Shown here: in pieces, positions 43,350 to 52,215 of the stretch | How positions within the stretch are numbered: the first letter of the stretch is position 1 | How the letters are laid out: every line of letters begins with the position of its first letter | From: Aliidiomarina haloalkalitolerans | Lineage (GTDB): Bacteria > Pseudomonadota > Gammaproteobacteria > Enterobacterales > Alteromonadaceae | Length of the DNA stretch: 64,000 bases | NCBI RefSeq assembly: GCF_003987315.1 | Contig: NZ_PIPI01000004.1 | Span: 1 to 64,000, forward strand | Reading direction: 5' to 3' | Notes under the pieces: model-generated | Told to the model about the DNA's origin: nothing | Databases searched by the model: none | The model's input: the letters and a program-made list of their open reading frames with translations, nothing else | Made by a program: the position numbers and the translations under genes

Positions 43350-44633
43350 TTAGTCGCGGAACTCAATGAATGCATTGGCACGAATTTCTTGCAGCCAAAC
43401 ATCTAATTCCTCGGCAAATTTCCGACGATACAGCAGCTGCTGAGCTTGCTCGACGAAGCGTTGCTCAGTCACGTCTTGCTGACGGCGCTCAAGTACTTCA
43501 ACGATATGCCAGCCGTGGGTGGTGCGGAACGGTTCAGAAATTTGGTTCAGAGGTAAACTGCGCACACGGTCACGGAATTCTGGCACATAAACGTCTGGAA
43601 CTGCCCATTCTAGCTCACCATTACGAGTTGCTGAGCGAGTGTCAGCGGAATGCTCTTGGGCAAGTTCACCAAAGCTCTTGTCGCCAGCGATAATTTGTTC
43701 ACGGAAATCACGCAGCATTTGTTGTGCACGGTTGTCCGATAAAATCACCGAAGGACGAATAAGAATGTGACGGGCACGGACTTCTTCGAGTGTGGCTTGC
43801 TCAACGCCGCGCATATCGGTCACTTTCAAAATATGAAAGCCAATACCGCTGCGCAAAGGACCTACCACATCACCGGTCGTTGTGCCTTGCAGAGCGTTAG
43901 CAAACAAAGTTGGCATGGCATTTAATGGACTCCAGCCCATGTCTCCGCCCTCAAGCGCATTCGCAGCACTTGAACTAGTAATTGCTAACTGGGCAAAGTC
44001 ATCACCCTGCTCGGTAAGCTCTAGAACGCGCTGAGCACGCGAACGGGCCCCAGCTTCATCGTCATTACCTTGTTCATCTTGCATACCAATGAGAATGTGA
44101 GAGACGCGATATTCAGTGCTTTGTGTGCCTTGTTCTTTAATTAAATTAGTGACTAATTCAATTTCTTGCGGACTGATGTAAATACGACGCTGAATAGCAG
44201 AACCTTGCACCTCGCTCATGACGATCTGGTTACGAATTTCTTCGCGATATTCCGCCCAAGATGCACCACTTGATTCAATCTGTTGGCGCATTGCTTCAAC
44301 TGGCATGTTGTTCTCGGAAGCAATTTGAGCAATTGCTTGGTCGAGGTAAGCATCGTTCACGCGGATACCCATGCGGTCAGCCATTTGCATTTGCAGCTTT
44401 TGCAAAATTAAACGCTCAGCAGCCTGAGTGCGAAGCGCTGTTTCCGAAGGCATGGGTGTATTGTTCTGTTGGATTTCACGGCGAGCAGAAGCAATCAAGC
44501 TTTCTAATTCACTCTCCAAGATGACTCGCTCATCAACAATGATAGCGACGCGATCCACCAAGGTTTCTGCGGTTGCGACGGCACTCGCCCAAATGGCAAC
44601 GACACCAAAAACTAAGGCTGTTATTTTTCTCAT
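43350..44633 (-). CDS. surA: Periplasmic chaperone and prolyl isomerase SurA
   Basis: A 427-residue periplasmic folding factor for outer-membrane proteins. The signal peptide is residues 1-22 (ends VATA). A chaperone N-domain is followed by two parvulin domains (YRVSHILIGMQDEQGND and VRARHILIRPSVILSD) and a short C-terminal strand region. It lies 10 bp after lptD, whose product depends on SurA for folding. Confidence 0.97.
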   Translation of the reverse strand: MRKITALVFGVVAIWASAVATAETLVDRVAIIVDERVILESELESLIASARREIQQNNTPMPSETALRTQAAERLILQKLQMQMADRMGIRVNDAYLDQAIAQIASENNMPVEAMRQQIESSGASWAEYREEIRNQIVMSEVQGSAIQRRIYISPQEIELVTNLIKEQGTQSTEYRVSHILIGMQDEQGNDDEAGARSRAQRVLELTEQGDDFAQLAITSSSAANALEGGDMGWSPLNAMPTLFANALQGTTTGDVVGPLRSGIGFHILKVTDMRGVEQATLEEVRARHILIRPSVILSDNRAQQMLRDFREQIIAGDKSFGELAQEHSADTRSATRNGELEWAVPDVYVPEFRDRVRSLPLNQISEPFRTTHGWHIVEVLERRQQDVTEQRFVEQAQQLLYRRKFAEELDVWLQEIRANAFIEFRD

Positions 44634-44643
44634 AGAACTTCCG

Positions 44644-47079
44644 TTAATTACTTAAATAAAATGGTCGACGATATCCAAAGATACCTTGTTGTAATAAATT
44701 CATGATGCCTGAACTTGCCGCGTTGCTGAGTCCAGTTAAACTGAACTGCAAACTGACGCCATTATCAAACTCTGCAGGTGGCAACGGCTCATCACTAAAG
44801 TTCAGATCGTAATTACGATTGACTCGGCGATAAGCGCTAATTTGTATCGACCAACAGCAGCTGTCATATTGCAGACCAAATAATGCGTCCATAGTTCGAT
44901 TTGTTCGTAAATCTTGGTACCAATGAGTTGCAAATGCCCAATCGCGATTTAGTCGCCATGAAGCAACCATACCAATTTGCTCCACTTCCTCGGTGGTACC
45001 GACAAGGCCTTGAACGCGTCGATGATTCAACTGTATCAAGTTCCCTGCGTCTTTACGATACTCAAGTGCCGCTCGACTTTTGCGAACAATACTTAAATCG
45101 GTATCGTATTGAACGGCCGAACTAGCAAACCAGCGCTCAGAAATACGAAAGTCGAGTTCTGCGGCTAGTTCAGAGTTACTTGCTGTGATGCGACTGGTTT
45201 CGTCAAATAACTGCGTTTGGCTTTCGTCTAAATAAATAATTTGGCCAAGACTTAAACGTAAAAGTTCATCGGCGTAGTCGTTAAAAAAGCTTGTGGTTGC
45301 ACCAAATGTCACCTGATGCGCATCAGCGATGCGATCGAGGCCGGTAAAACGACGCGGACGGAACAAACTGTAGTAATCGTCTTGCATGAGAATCGTGTCG
45401 TAAATACCAATGTTGGTTTGGTCACGATAAGGCACATACAAATACTGCAGTTGTGGTGTCAGAGTTTGGTAACCCAAACTATTGGTGAACGGACGCTCAA
45501 GATGAATACGCCCATGCCAACGAACTTGCGGAATTGCTCGTGTGACGCTTGCGTCCCGTTGCTCGTCTGCAAATTGATCATAGTGTGTGACCAAGTAACT
45601 CAAATCCGCTTGCCAGTCCCAGGCCGGCCGAATAACTTCGTAACGTAAAGTTGGCTCAGCATGCACTCGAGTTGCAGTATCACTGCCATTTAAAGGGTTT
45701 CGGAAATGAGTCACTTCGGAAAACCATTTCAGCTCAAAACCTAAATCAAGCGGTTGTTCATGCCAAGCAGAAAAACGCGGCATAGTGCGATAGGGTGCGC
45801 GATATGGCCCAAGCATTTGAAAGTCTTCGACCTGGATTTGTATGCGAGTTAGACCCGCTTGATAGTCTAATTGTCCGCGACGATATAAATGAGGGTCGGC
45901 GCGGTTTATAAATGTGCTGCCAAAATCATTGATGTAGGCGGTATCACTCACCTGCGCATAATCTAAGTAACCACTCCAGCGCTCGTTCAGCCGAGACTGT
46001 TGTTCGACTCGCCAAAGTGAGCGGCTATTGTCGTTATTACTGCGGCGATCTTTGTGCAAGTAATTGGCTTCAACGGTCCCTGCATGGCTATCCGTTAAAT
46101 AGCGGAATTCGGCCATGCCCATCACACCACGGTCAGTCATCAACCTTGGGGTTAACGTGAGGTCGTAGTTTTCGGCAAGATTAAAATAGTAAGGCACTTC
46201 AAGTTCAACACCATTGCGTGCCGAGCTGCGAATGGTCGGATATAAGAGTCCTGACTTGCGCTCGTCAGTTAACGGAAAGCTAAACCGTGGAATATACAGC
46301 ACCGGCACATTGAATAAGCGGAATTGTGCGTGATGAGCGGTACCCCAACTGTCGTTTTCATTGATTTCAATGTTGCGAGCAGCGATTTGCCAAGCTGGAC
46401 GATCACCTGGACAAGTTGTGAAGGTCCCGTCGTGCAGCATGACTTGCCGTTCACCTTCGGCCGTGCGGATATCGATTTGCCCCGCAACACCGTGGGCAGA
46501 ACGCTCAATTAGTAAGTATTCACTATCAATAATTGAAGCACTTTGCGAAAAACTGTCTGCTTGGATATCAGACGCTCGCACGGCAATGTAATCGTCGCTA
46601 AAAAGGAGACCACCGTCAGCCCGCAACTCACCAGTGACATTGTCAAAAGCGGCATTACCGGTTAAGAGTCGTTGGCGACCTTGCAGTAGCACCACGTTGC
46701 CTCGAAACTGCGCAAAACGATCAGCGTCGAGCTGGGTATGGTCGGCACGTACGAGTAAATCTTCGAGGCTTAATTCACGACCTTGTAGCAACTCATCCGC
46801 ACTTGGGATTTGATCAAGCCACTGCGGCGACACTTGGCAGCTCGCGAGAGCCGTTGACGGCGCTTGTGCGGGTTGTGACAAGGTTTGCGGACTCGTTTGT
46901 TGAGCCGTTGCTGGCATGACGGCAAACGCCATCGTCATCGAGGCCGCGAGCACCATGAATACTGAACGACATGGTCGCGACAAAACGAAGGCGCGGGAAG
47001 CGGGAAGCGCGGAATGCGTCGCATGCTCATTGAGCAGGCAACGTCTCTGATTCAGCATCAATTTCTGCTGTTCATTCAT
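44644..47079 (-). CDS. lptD: LPS-assembly protein LptD
   Basis: An 811-residue outer-membrane protein that, with LptE, inserts lipopolysaccharide in the outer leaflet. An OstA/LptA-like jellyroll (about 100-240) precedes a 26-strand barrel. The four disulfide cysteines have counterparts: Cys81 (ALASCQVSP), the Cys in FTTCPGDRPAW, and the pair in DSCCWSIQ. The N-terminus is unusual: about 40 polar residues (MNEQQKLMLNQRR...) precede the signal-like RSVFMVLAASMTMAFAV. A later start, such as Met42 or Met8, is possible, and no clear ribosome site marks the ATG at 47079. It heads the operon. Confidence 0.95.
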   Translation of the reverse strand: MNEQQKLMLNQRRCLLNEHATHSALPASRAFVLSRPCRSVFMVLAASMTMAFAVMPATAQQTSPQTLSQPAQAPSTALASCQVSPQWLDQIPSADELLQGRELSLEDLLVRADHTQLDADRFAQFRGNVVLLQGRQRLLTGNAAFDNVTGELRADGGLLFSDDYIAVRASDIQADSFSQSASIIDSEYLLIERSAHGVAGQIDIRTAEGERQVMLHDGTFTTCPGDRPAWQIAARNIEINENDSWGTAHHAQFRLFNVPVLYIPRFSFPLTDERKSGLLYPTIRSSARNGVELEVPYYFNLAENYDLTLTPRLMTDRGVMGMAEFRYLTDSHAGTVEANYLHKDRRSNNDNSRSLWRVEQQSRLNERWSGYLDYAQVSDTAYINDFGSTFINRADPHLYRRGQLDYQAGLTRIQIQVEDFQMLGPYRAPYRTMPRFSAWHEQPLDLGFELKWFSEVTHFRNPLNGSDTATRVHAEPTLRYEVIRPAWDWQADLSYLVTHYDQFADEQRDASVTRAIPQVRWHGRIHLERPFTNSLGYQTLTPQLQYLYVPYRDQTNIGIYDTILMQDDYYSLFRPRRFTGLDRIADAHQVTFGATTSFFNDYADELLRLSLGQIIYLDESQTQLFDETSRITASNSELAAELDFRISERWFASSAVQYDTDLSIVRKSRAALEYRKDAGNLIQLNHRRVQGLVGTTEEVEQIGMVASWRLNRDWAFATHWYQDLRTNRTMDALFGLQYDSCCWSIQISAYRRVNRNYDLNFSDEPLPPAEFDNGVSLQFSLTGLSNAASSGIMNLLQQGIFGYRRPFYLSN

Positions 47080-47199
47080 GAAAGCTTAACTATTGTTGTT
47101 TGATTTGGCATCGTAAGCATTATGATAAAGCAATTTCCTTTGCGCGGCTATTTGCTAATATGCTCATCGCAGTTAAAAAGTTAAATAAATGAGGTTTCA

Positions 47200-48270
47200 G
47201 TGGATCAACGTTTGCGTCTGTTACAACCCTGGTTGCAAAGTCAAGTGAGCGAGCTCGCTCCGAAATCCAGTTTTGTTGTCGAGTCACTTGCGGGTGATGC
47301 GAGTTTTCGACGCTATTTTCGGGTCGTCCTGCATTCTCCCAGCCAGTCGCAACAGCCGGACAGTCTGGTGCTAGTTGACGCGCCACCGCCAGAGTCGCTC
47401 GAGCCATTTGTCTCGCTTGCTATTGCTTATCAAGAACAGGGTGTGCGCACACCGAAAATTCTGGCCACCGATGCAAAACTTGGCGTGATGCTTTTGGAAG
47501 ACTTCGGCAACCGATTGTTCGCGGATAATCTTTCAATGGCAACGGCACTACCGCGTTATCAAACTGCGATTGAACTGCTGCCTCAGATCATGGCGGTAAA
47601 ACAACATCGCCAGGGGGCGATTCCGGATTATGACCGCGCCTTATTACAGCGCGAAAATAGCCTGTTTACCGACTGGTTATTGCAGGAACATTTAGGCCTC
47701 GAGTTGTCAGCCGCAGAGCAAGCGCTTTGGCAGCAGGTAAACGAATTGCTTATTGAGAACGCATTAGCGCAGCCACAGCTTGGTGTTCATCGCGATTACC
47801 ACTCGCGCAACCTCATGCTACTGGCTGAGCCGCTACAAGGTGGACGTGATTTAGGCGTGATTGATTTCCAAGACGCGGTACGCGGCCCCATTACTTATGA
47901 TCTTGTCTCCCTCCTGCGTGATTGCTATGTCGTTTGGCCGCGAGATTGGGTGTTGGCGCGCGTTGAAGAGGCGTATGCGCTATTGCAATCAGAAGGCCTC
48001 ATTGACGGAGTGAGCTGGCAACAGTTTCTCCGTTGGTTTGATTTGATGGGCTTACAGCGCCATACCAAAGCCAGCGGAATTTTCGCACGTCTTTACCATC
48101 GGGATGGCAAGGCAGGTTACTTGGCCGATGTCCCGCGCACCGTGCAGTATCTTGTTGACGTATCCGCTGATTATCCGGAATTAGCGGACTACCATGACTG
48201 GCTAAAAGCACGCATTCAACCGGCCATTGCGGCTAAGGCTGCGAAAACGGAGCATCAGGAAAGCGTATGA
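47200..48270 (+). CDS. amgK: N-acetylmuramate/N-acetylglucosamine kinase AmgK
   Basis: A 356-residue kinase of the aminoglycoside phosphotransferase fold that phosphorylates MurNAc at the anomeric carbon. Key stretches are AGDASFRRYFRV (ATP loop), LLEDFGNRLF, the catalytic loop GVHRDYHSRNLML and metal-binding VIDFQDAVRGP. The GTG start follows GAGG. It overlaps murU by 4 bp, the pairing known from Pseudomonas. The pair lies divergent from lptD, also as in Pseudomonas. Together they allow MurNAc to re-enter UDP-MurNAc directly, avoiding MurA and so the fosfomycin target. Confidence 0.93.
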   Translation: MDQRLRLLQPWLQSQVSELAPKSSFVVESLAGDASFRRYFRVVLHSPSQSQQPDSLVLVDAPPPESLEPFVSLAIAYQEQGVRTPKILATDAKLGVMLLEDFGNRLFADNLSMATALPRYQTAIELLPQIMAVKQHRQGAIPDYDRALLQRENSLFTDWLLQEHLGLELSAAEQALWQQVNELLIENALAQPQLGVHRDYHSRNLMLLAEPLQGGRDLGVIDFQDAVRGPITYDLVSLLRDCYVVWPRDWVLARVEEAYALLQSEGLIDGVSWQQFLRWFDLMGLQRHTKASGIFARLYHRDGKAGYLADVPRTVQYLVDVSADYPELADYHDWLKARIQPAIAAKAAKTEHQESV

Positions 48271-49010
48271 AGGTTTCTGCCTGCACAGCAATGATCCTTG
48301 CCGCAGGCCGCGGCGAACGCATGCGACCGCTAACAGACAGTCAGCCAAAACCACTTTTGTCCGTGGCGGGCAAACCGTTAATTGTTTGGCACCTTGAAAA
48401 GCTTGCCGCAATTGGCGTGACCGATGTGGTGATTAACACGGCTTGGCTGCCGGAGGTGTTGGTCGAACGTTTGCGGGACGGTGCCGATTGGGGACTGACG
48501 ATTCATTGGAGTCACGAACCAGCCGGCGGTTTGGAAACCGCCGGCGGGGTTTTGCAGGCCTTACCGCTGTTAGGAAAAGATCCTTTCTATCTGGTGAATG
48601 GCGATGTGTTTAGTGATTACGATTACGCTAATTTACCGACGGAACTCAATGACAAACTGGGTCATTTAGTTCTGGTGAATAACCCAGAGCACAATCCGCT
48701 CGGCGACTTTTGTCTTGATTCGAGCCGCCAAGTCACGCCCAGAGTAGGGAGCAAACCTGGTTTGACCTTCAGTGGTTTGAGTGTGTTACATCCGCAGCTA
48801 TTTGAACCTTGGTTGAGCTACTCCGGAAAACGCTTGCCGCTGCGCGAAGTGTTTTTGCCTGAGTTAGCACGTGGTGGTTTAGTCGGTGAACACTATGCAG
48901 GGTTATGGACTGACGTTGGCACCCCAGAACGTTTGCAGCAACTGAATCAGTTGCTCGAAGCGAATTCTGCCGGTAGTTCAAACTCGAGCGCCGCACCCGT
49001 GCGCGGGTGA
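48267..49010 (+). CDS. murU: N-acetylmuramate-1-phosphate uridylyltransferase MurU
   Basis: A 247-residue nucleotidyltransferase making UDP-MurNAc from MurNAc 1-phosphate and UTP. The N-terminal ILAAGRGERMRPLTDSQPKPLL is the nucleotide-binding signature, followed by VNGDVFSDYDY with the metal-binding Asp. WTDVGTPERLQQLNQ closes the fold. The C-terminal tail of about 20 residues (LLEANSAGSSNSSAAPVRG) is polar and lies opposite the end of rluA, overlapping it by 64 bp. The tail is probably not needed for catalysis. Confidence 0.92.
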   Translation: MKVSACTAMILAAGRGERMRPLTDSQPKPLLSVAGKPLIVWHLEKLAAIGVTDVVINTAWLPEVLVERLRDGADWGLTIHWSHEPAGGLETAGGVLQALPLLGKDPFYLVNGDVFSDYDYANLPTELNDKLGHLVLVNNPEHNPLGDFCLDSSRQVTPRVGSKPGLTFSGLSVLHPQLFEPWLSYSGKRLPLREVFLPELARGGLVGEHYAGLWTDVGTPERLQQLNQLLEANSAGSSNSSAAPVRG

Positions 49011-49606
49011 CGGAAGGCAATCCACTCTGCGTGTAGCAATAAGCGTGGCTGTTGTTTGCAATCCTCGCAGCCATAGAGGCGATCGCCAATGATTGCATGC
49101 CCGAGTTGCTGCATGTGAACCCGCAATTGGTGCGAACGACCGGTGACAGGGTAGAGCAGAACTTCAGTGCTTGTTGCATTCACCGCAACGCGTTCAAACT
49201 TGGTTAGAGCAGCCTTACCGTGCTCATAACAGACCATTTGCTTCGGCCGGTTCGGCCAGTCACAGCGCAAGGGTAATTCAACCGTTCCTGATTCACTTTC
49301 TAACACCCCGTGCAGCCGCGCGCGATAACGTTTTTGTACTTGCCGTTCTTGAAACTGCCGTCCTAACTGGCCCTGACTAAATTTGTCCAGCGCCATAATA
49401 ATTAAGCCAGACGTCGCCATGTCTAATCGATGCACAATCAGTGCAGTTGGCAAAACCGCTTGCACGCGTTTTTCCAAGCTGTCTTTGTGTTCTGGAGCCT
49501 TACCTGGAACCGTCAAAAGCCCAGCGGGTTTATTCAGCACAATGACATGCTCGTCACGATACACAATCGATAACCAAGGGGTTTGGGGCGGGTTATAAAC
49601 AAACAT
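48947..49606 (-). CDS. rluA: RluA-family pseudouridine synthase
   Basis: A 219-residue enzyme converting uridine to pseudouridine in RNA; size and sequence fit RluA, which acts on 23S rRNA and several tRNAs. Motifs are DEHVIVLNKPAGLLTVPG, the catalytic Asp in IVHRLDMATSGLIIMAL, LYPVTGRSHQLRVHM and IIGDRLYG. No S4 domain is present, as expected for RluA. The 3' end overlaps murU on the opposite strand by 64 bp. Confidence 0.9.
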   Translation of the reverse strand: MFVYNPPQTPWLSIVYRDEHVIVLNKPAGLLTVPGKAPEHKDSLEKRVQAVLPTALIVHRLDMATSGLIIMALDKFSQGQLGRQFQERQVQKRYRARLHGVLESESGTVELPLRCDWPNRPKQMVCYEHGKAALTKFERVAVNATSTEVLLYPVTGRSHQLRVHMQQLGHAIIGDRLYGCEDCKQQPRLLLHAEWIAFRHPRTGAALEFELPAEFASSN

Positions 49607-49769
49607 AAAAGCCTAATAAGAGTTTCTTGACGAATTTTGTGACGGATGGTCAGAGCTGCGAAATGTTACCAGAAATCACTACCTTTTGAATTTTTTTTAT
49701 GGAATTCATCACAGCGTCATTTTCTTGCGCTATGCTCAAAAGACAACAACAAAAAATCAGAGGTGGGCT

Positions 49770-51167
49770 ATGCCTGAATCGATTCAGAATGAAGACCCCA
49801 AGTTCTATATTCTCGACACCAACATCCTCTTGCATGAACCGCTTGCCTTTTTAAACTTTCAAGAACATAACGTTGTCATTCCCATGGTCGTCCTTGAAGA
49901 ACTCGACCATATCAAAGACCGCCAGAAAGACGTCAGTCGCGACGCCCGGGTGGCAATTCGTTCGCTCGAAGAAGCACTGCATGAAGCAACTCCAGAGCAA
50001 ATTATCGACGGAGTGCCGCTGACGCGGATTTCAGGTGAACACCAAGCTGTGGGGCACTTGTCGATTTTCCCCGATTTTCAGTTACGTCAGGCAGAATCTG
50101 CGTTGGCGTTGAATGAAAATGATCATCGGATTATTCAAACAGCGCTGCAATTACAAAAAGACAAAGCACCGGCGAAAGTGGTGTTAGTCACGAAAGACAT
50201 CAACATGCGCTTAAAGGCCAAAGGCGCAGGTGTTAAATGCGTTGAAGACTATCGTACGGACCAATTAATTGATGATATTCGCTTATTGTCAAAAGGCTTT
50301 TATCAGTTTGAGGGTAACTTTTGGGACAGTGTTGGCGAGGTCAAAACCGAGCAAGATGGTCGCGACATTTATCATTTTATTGCTCGCGACTTGTTCCCAA
50401 CGGTTTACCCGAACGAATACTTGCTAGATGAAACGGACCACTTTTGCGCTCGCGTTGAAAGTTTCACCGACAGCCATGTGAAAATTTTAGACTTAGGCCG
50501 CGAGCGGCTCATGGGTATTCGAGCATGGGGAATTAGTCCAAAGAATATCTATCAAGCGATGGGTATGCACGCCTTGCTTGACCCAAGCCAAGACTTAATC
50601 ATTTTAACGGGCCCCGCAGGATGCGGTAAAACATTACTTGCACTTGCCACAGCACTTGAACAAGTGGTCGAAAAGGGCATGTACGAGAAAATTATCGTGA
50701 CTCGCAATACACCGGAAATAGCCGAATCGATTGGCTTTTTACCGGGTACCGAAGAGGAGAAAATGGCGCCTTGGCTTGCTGCGATTACTGACTCATTAGA
50801 AGTATTGCACAAACATGATGAGCACATGGATGCGAGTCTTGAGTTCACCATGAAAAAAGCCAATATTCAGTTTAAGTCGCTGAACTTCATGCGCGGTCGG
50901 AGTATTCAGAATGCTGTGGTGATTCTTGACGAAGCGCAGAATTTAACGGCGAGTCAGCTCAAAACTATCATCACTCGCTGCGGTGCTGGAACGAAAATTA
51001 TTTGCTCCGGTAACTTGGCTCAAATTGACAGCTATTACTTAACCGCTGTGACGTCCGGCTTAACCTTTATTGTTGAGCGCTTTAAAAATTACTATGGCAG
51101 CTCGACCATGAACCTCAACGGCGTTGTGCGTTCGAGTTTGGCACAGTATGCGGAAGAAAACTTATAA
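49770..51167 (+). CDS. PIN-PhoH family ATPase/ribonuclease
   Basis: A 465-residue fusion of a PIN nuclease domain (about 10-150: YILDTNILLHEPLAF, acidic residues near VVLEELDHIK and LNENDHRIIQTAL) with a PhoH-type ATPase (Walker A GPAGCGKTLLA, Walker B AVVILDEAQNLTA). Proteins of this layout, called PhoH2 or YlaK-like, unwind and cleave RNA in studied cases. The ATG at 49770 is chosen because GAGGTGG precedes it; the open frame starts 84 nt earlier. It is a single gene, converging with ruvX across a small repeat. Confidence 0.92.
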   Translation: MPESIQNEDPKFYILDTNILLHEPLAFLNFQEHNVVIPMVVLEELDHIKDRQKDVSRDARVAIRSLEEALHEATPEQIIDGVPLTRISGEHQAVGHLSIFPDFQLRQAESALALNENDHRIIQTALQLQKDKAPAKVVLVTKDINMRLKAKGAGVKCVEDYRTDQLIDDIRLLSKGFYQFEGNFWDSVGEVKTEQDGRDIYHFIARDLFPTVYPNEYLLDETDHFCARVESFTDSHVKILDLGRERLMGIRAWGISPKNIYQAMGMHALLDPSQDLIILTGPAGCGKTLLALATALEQVVEKGMYEKIIVTRNTPEIAESIGFLPGTEEEKMAPWLAAITDSLEVLHKHDEHMDASLEFTMKKANIQFKSLNFMRGRSIQNAVVILDEAQNLTASQLKTIITRCGAGTKIICSGNLAQIDSYYLTAVTSGLTFIVERFKNYYGSSTMNLNGVVRSSLAQYAEENL

Positions 51168-51168
51168 T

Positions 51169-51196
51169 CAGCTACAGGTAGGCAGCTACAGGGCTG
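51169..51196. repeat. 14-bp direct repeat at the ruvX 3' end
   Basis: CAGCTACAGG recurs at 51169 and 51183 (14-bp period). The second copy carries the ruvX stop codon (51186-51188), so the pattern again looks like duplication of a gene end. Confidence 0.75.
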
Positions 51197-51602
51197 CATG
51201 GTGGGCAAAATAATCTTCTAAAATCACACAGGCCGCGGCGCTATCGACGCGGCCTTTTTGCAGTTCACGGAAGCCACCTCGGGCAAACAACTCTTCACGG
51301 ACACTGACCGTGGTTAGCCGCTCATCTTGCAGAAAGATTTGTACGCCAAAGCGACCGTGAAGTCGATTCGCAAACTTTCTTGCGCGTGCTGTAAGTGGTT
51401 GCTCGGTGCCATCCATATTCAGTGGTAGACCGACGACACAAAGCGCCGGCTGCCATTCTTGGATCAGCTTTTCAACTTGCGCCCACTGCGGCACGCCATC
51501 GTTGGCTTTCAAAGCTGGCAACGGCGAAGCGGTACCGGTTAACGCAGTACCGACGGCGACGCCAATGCTTTTCGTGCCGTAATCAAAGCCAAGAATACTC
51601 AT
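51186..51602 (-). CDS. ruvX: Holliday junction resolvase-like protein / pre-16S rRNA nuclease
   Basis: A 138-residue YqgF/RuvX protein with an RNase H-like fold. It is implicated in 16S rRNA 5'-end maturation and also in resolvase-like activity. The catalytic Asp is in [14 protein letters not shown], a Glu in [10 protein letters not shown] and the last acidic site in [15 protein letters not shown]. It is last in the rsmE-gshB-yqgE-ruvX cluster, 17 bp after yqgE. Confidence 0.95.
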   Translation of the reverse strand: MSILGFDYGTKSIGVAVGTALTGTASPLPALKANDGVPQWAQVEKLIQEWQPALCVVGLPLNMDGTEQPLTARARKFANRLHGRFGVQIFLQDERLTTVSVREELFARGGFRELQKGRVDSAAACVILEDYFAHHAAL

Positions 51603-51619
51603 GGATTGCTACCTATCGA

Positions 51620-52204
51620 CTATGCGTGTCCGGCTTCACTGGAGAGCTGATTAATATCGAAACCTAAACGCTCAGCAGCTTTTTCCCATCGCTGTGCAGT
51701 GGGGGTATGGAACAACAAATCAGCGTCAGCAGGAATGGTTAACCACGAGTTGTCGGCAATTTCCTCTTCGAGTTGGCCAGCGTCCCAACCTGCGTATCCC
51801 AGGGTGAGCAAAAAATGTTGCGGCGCTCGGTCTGAGCCAAGCGACTCAAGGATATCGCGAGATGTAGTAATCATAATCTCGTCGCTTAACTGCAAACTAC
51901 TGCGCCAGCCTTCTTGTGGTGGGTGTAAAACAAAACCGCGGTCGGTGGCGACAGGGCCGCCGGTGAGAACATGGATATCTTCGAGCGAACGGGTCGTCGT
52001 GACTTCCACTTCAATTTGTTCAAGCAAGCTCGCGACGGTAAGGCCGACCGGTTGGTTAATCACTAAACCCATCGCGCCTTCTTCGTTGTGCTCACAGACA
52101 TAGGTGACCGTGTGGTGAAAAAACGGATCATTTAAGCCAGGCATGGCAATTAAAAAATGATTCTGCAGGCTATGAAACGGTGCTTTTTTCGGGGTGTCTG
52201 ACAT
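51620..52204 (-). CDS. yqgE: YqgE/AlgH family protein (UPF0301)
   Basis: A 194-residue protein of the YqgE/AlgH family, of unsettled function. Conserved segments are LQNHFLIAMPGLNDPFFHHTVTYVCEH, GAMGLVINQP and VLTGGPVATDRGFVLH. The ATG at 52204 has GGAG at 5-nt spacing; the frame begins two codons earlier with GTG. It lies 11 bp after gshB. Confidence 0.94.
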   Translation of the reverse strand: MSDTPKKAPFHSLQNHFLIAMPGLNDPFFHHTVTYVCEHNEEGAMGLVINQPVGLTVASLLEQIEVEVTTTRSLEDIHVLTGGPVATDRGFVLHPPQEGWRSSLQLSDEIMITTSRDILESLGSDRAPQHFLLTLGYAGWDAGQLEEEIADNSWLTIPADADLLFHTPTAQRWEKAAERLGFDINQLSSEAGHA

Positions 52205-52215
52205 ATCCACTCCTT

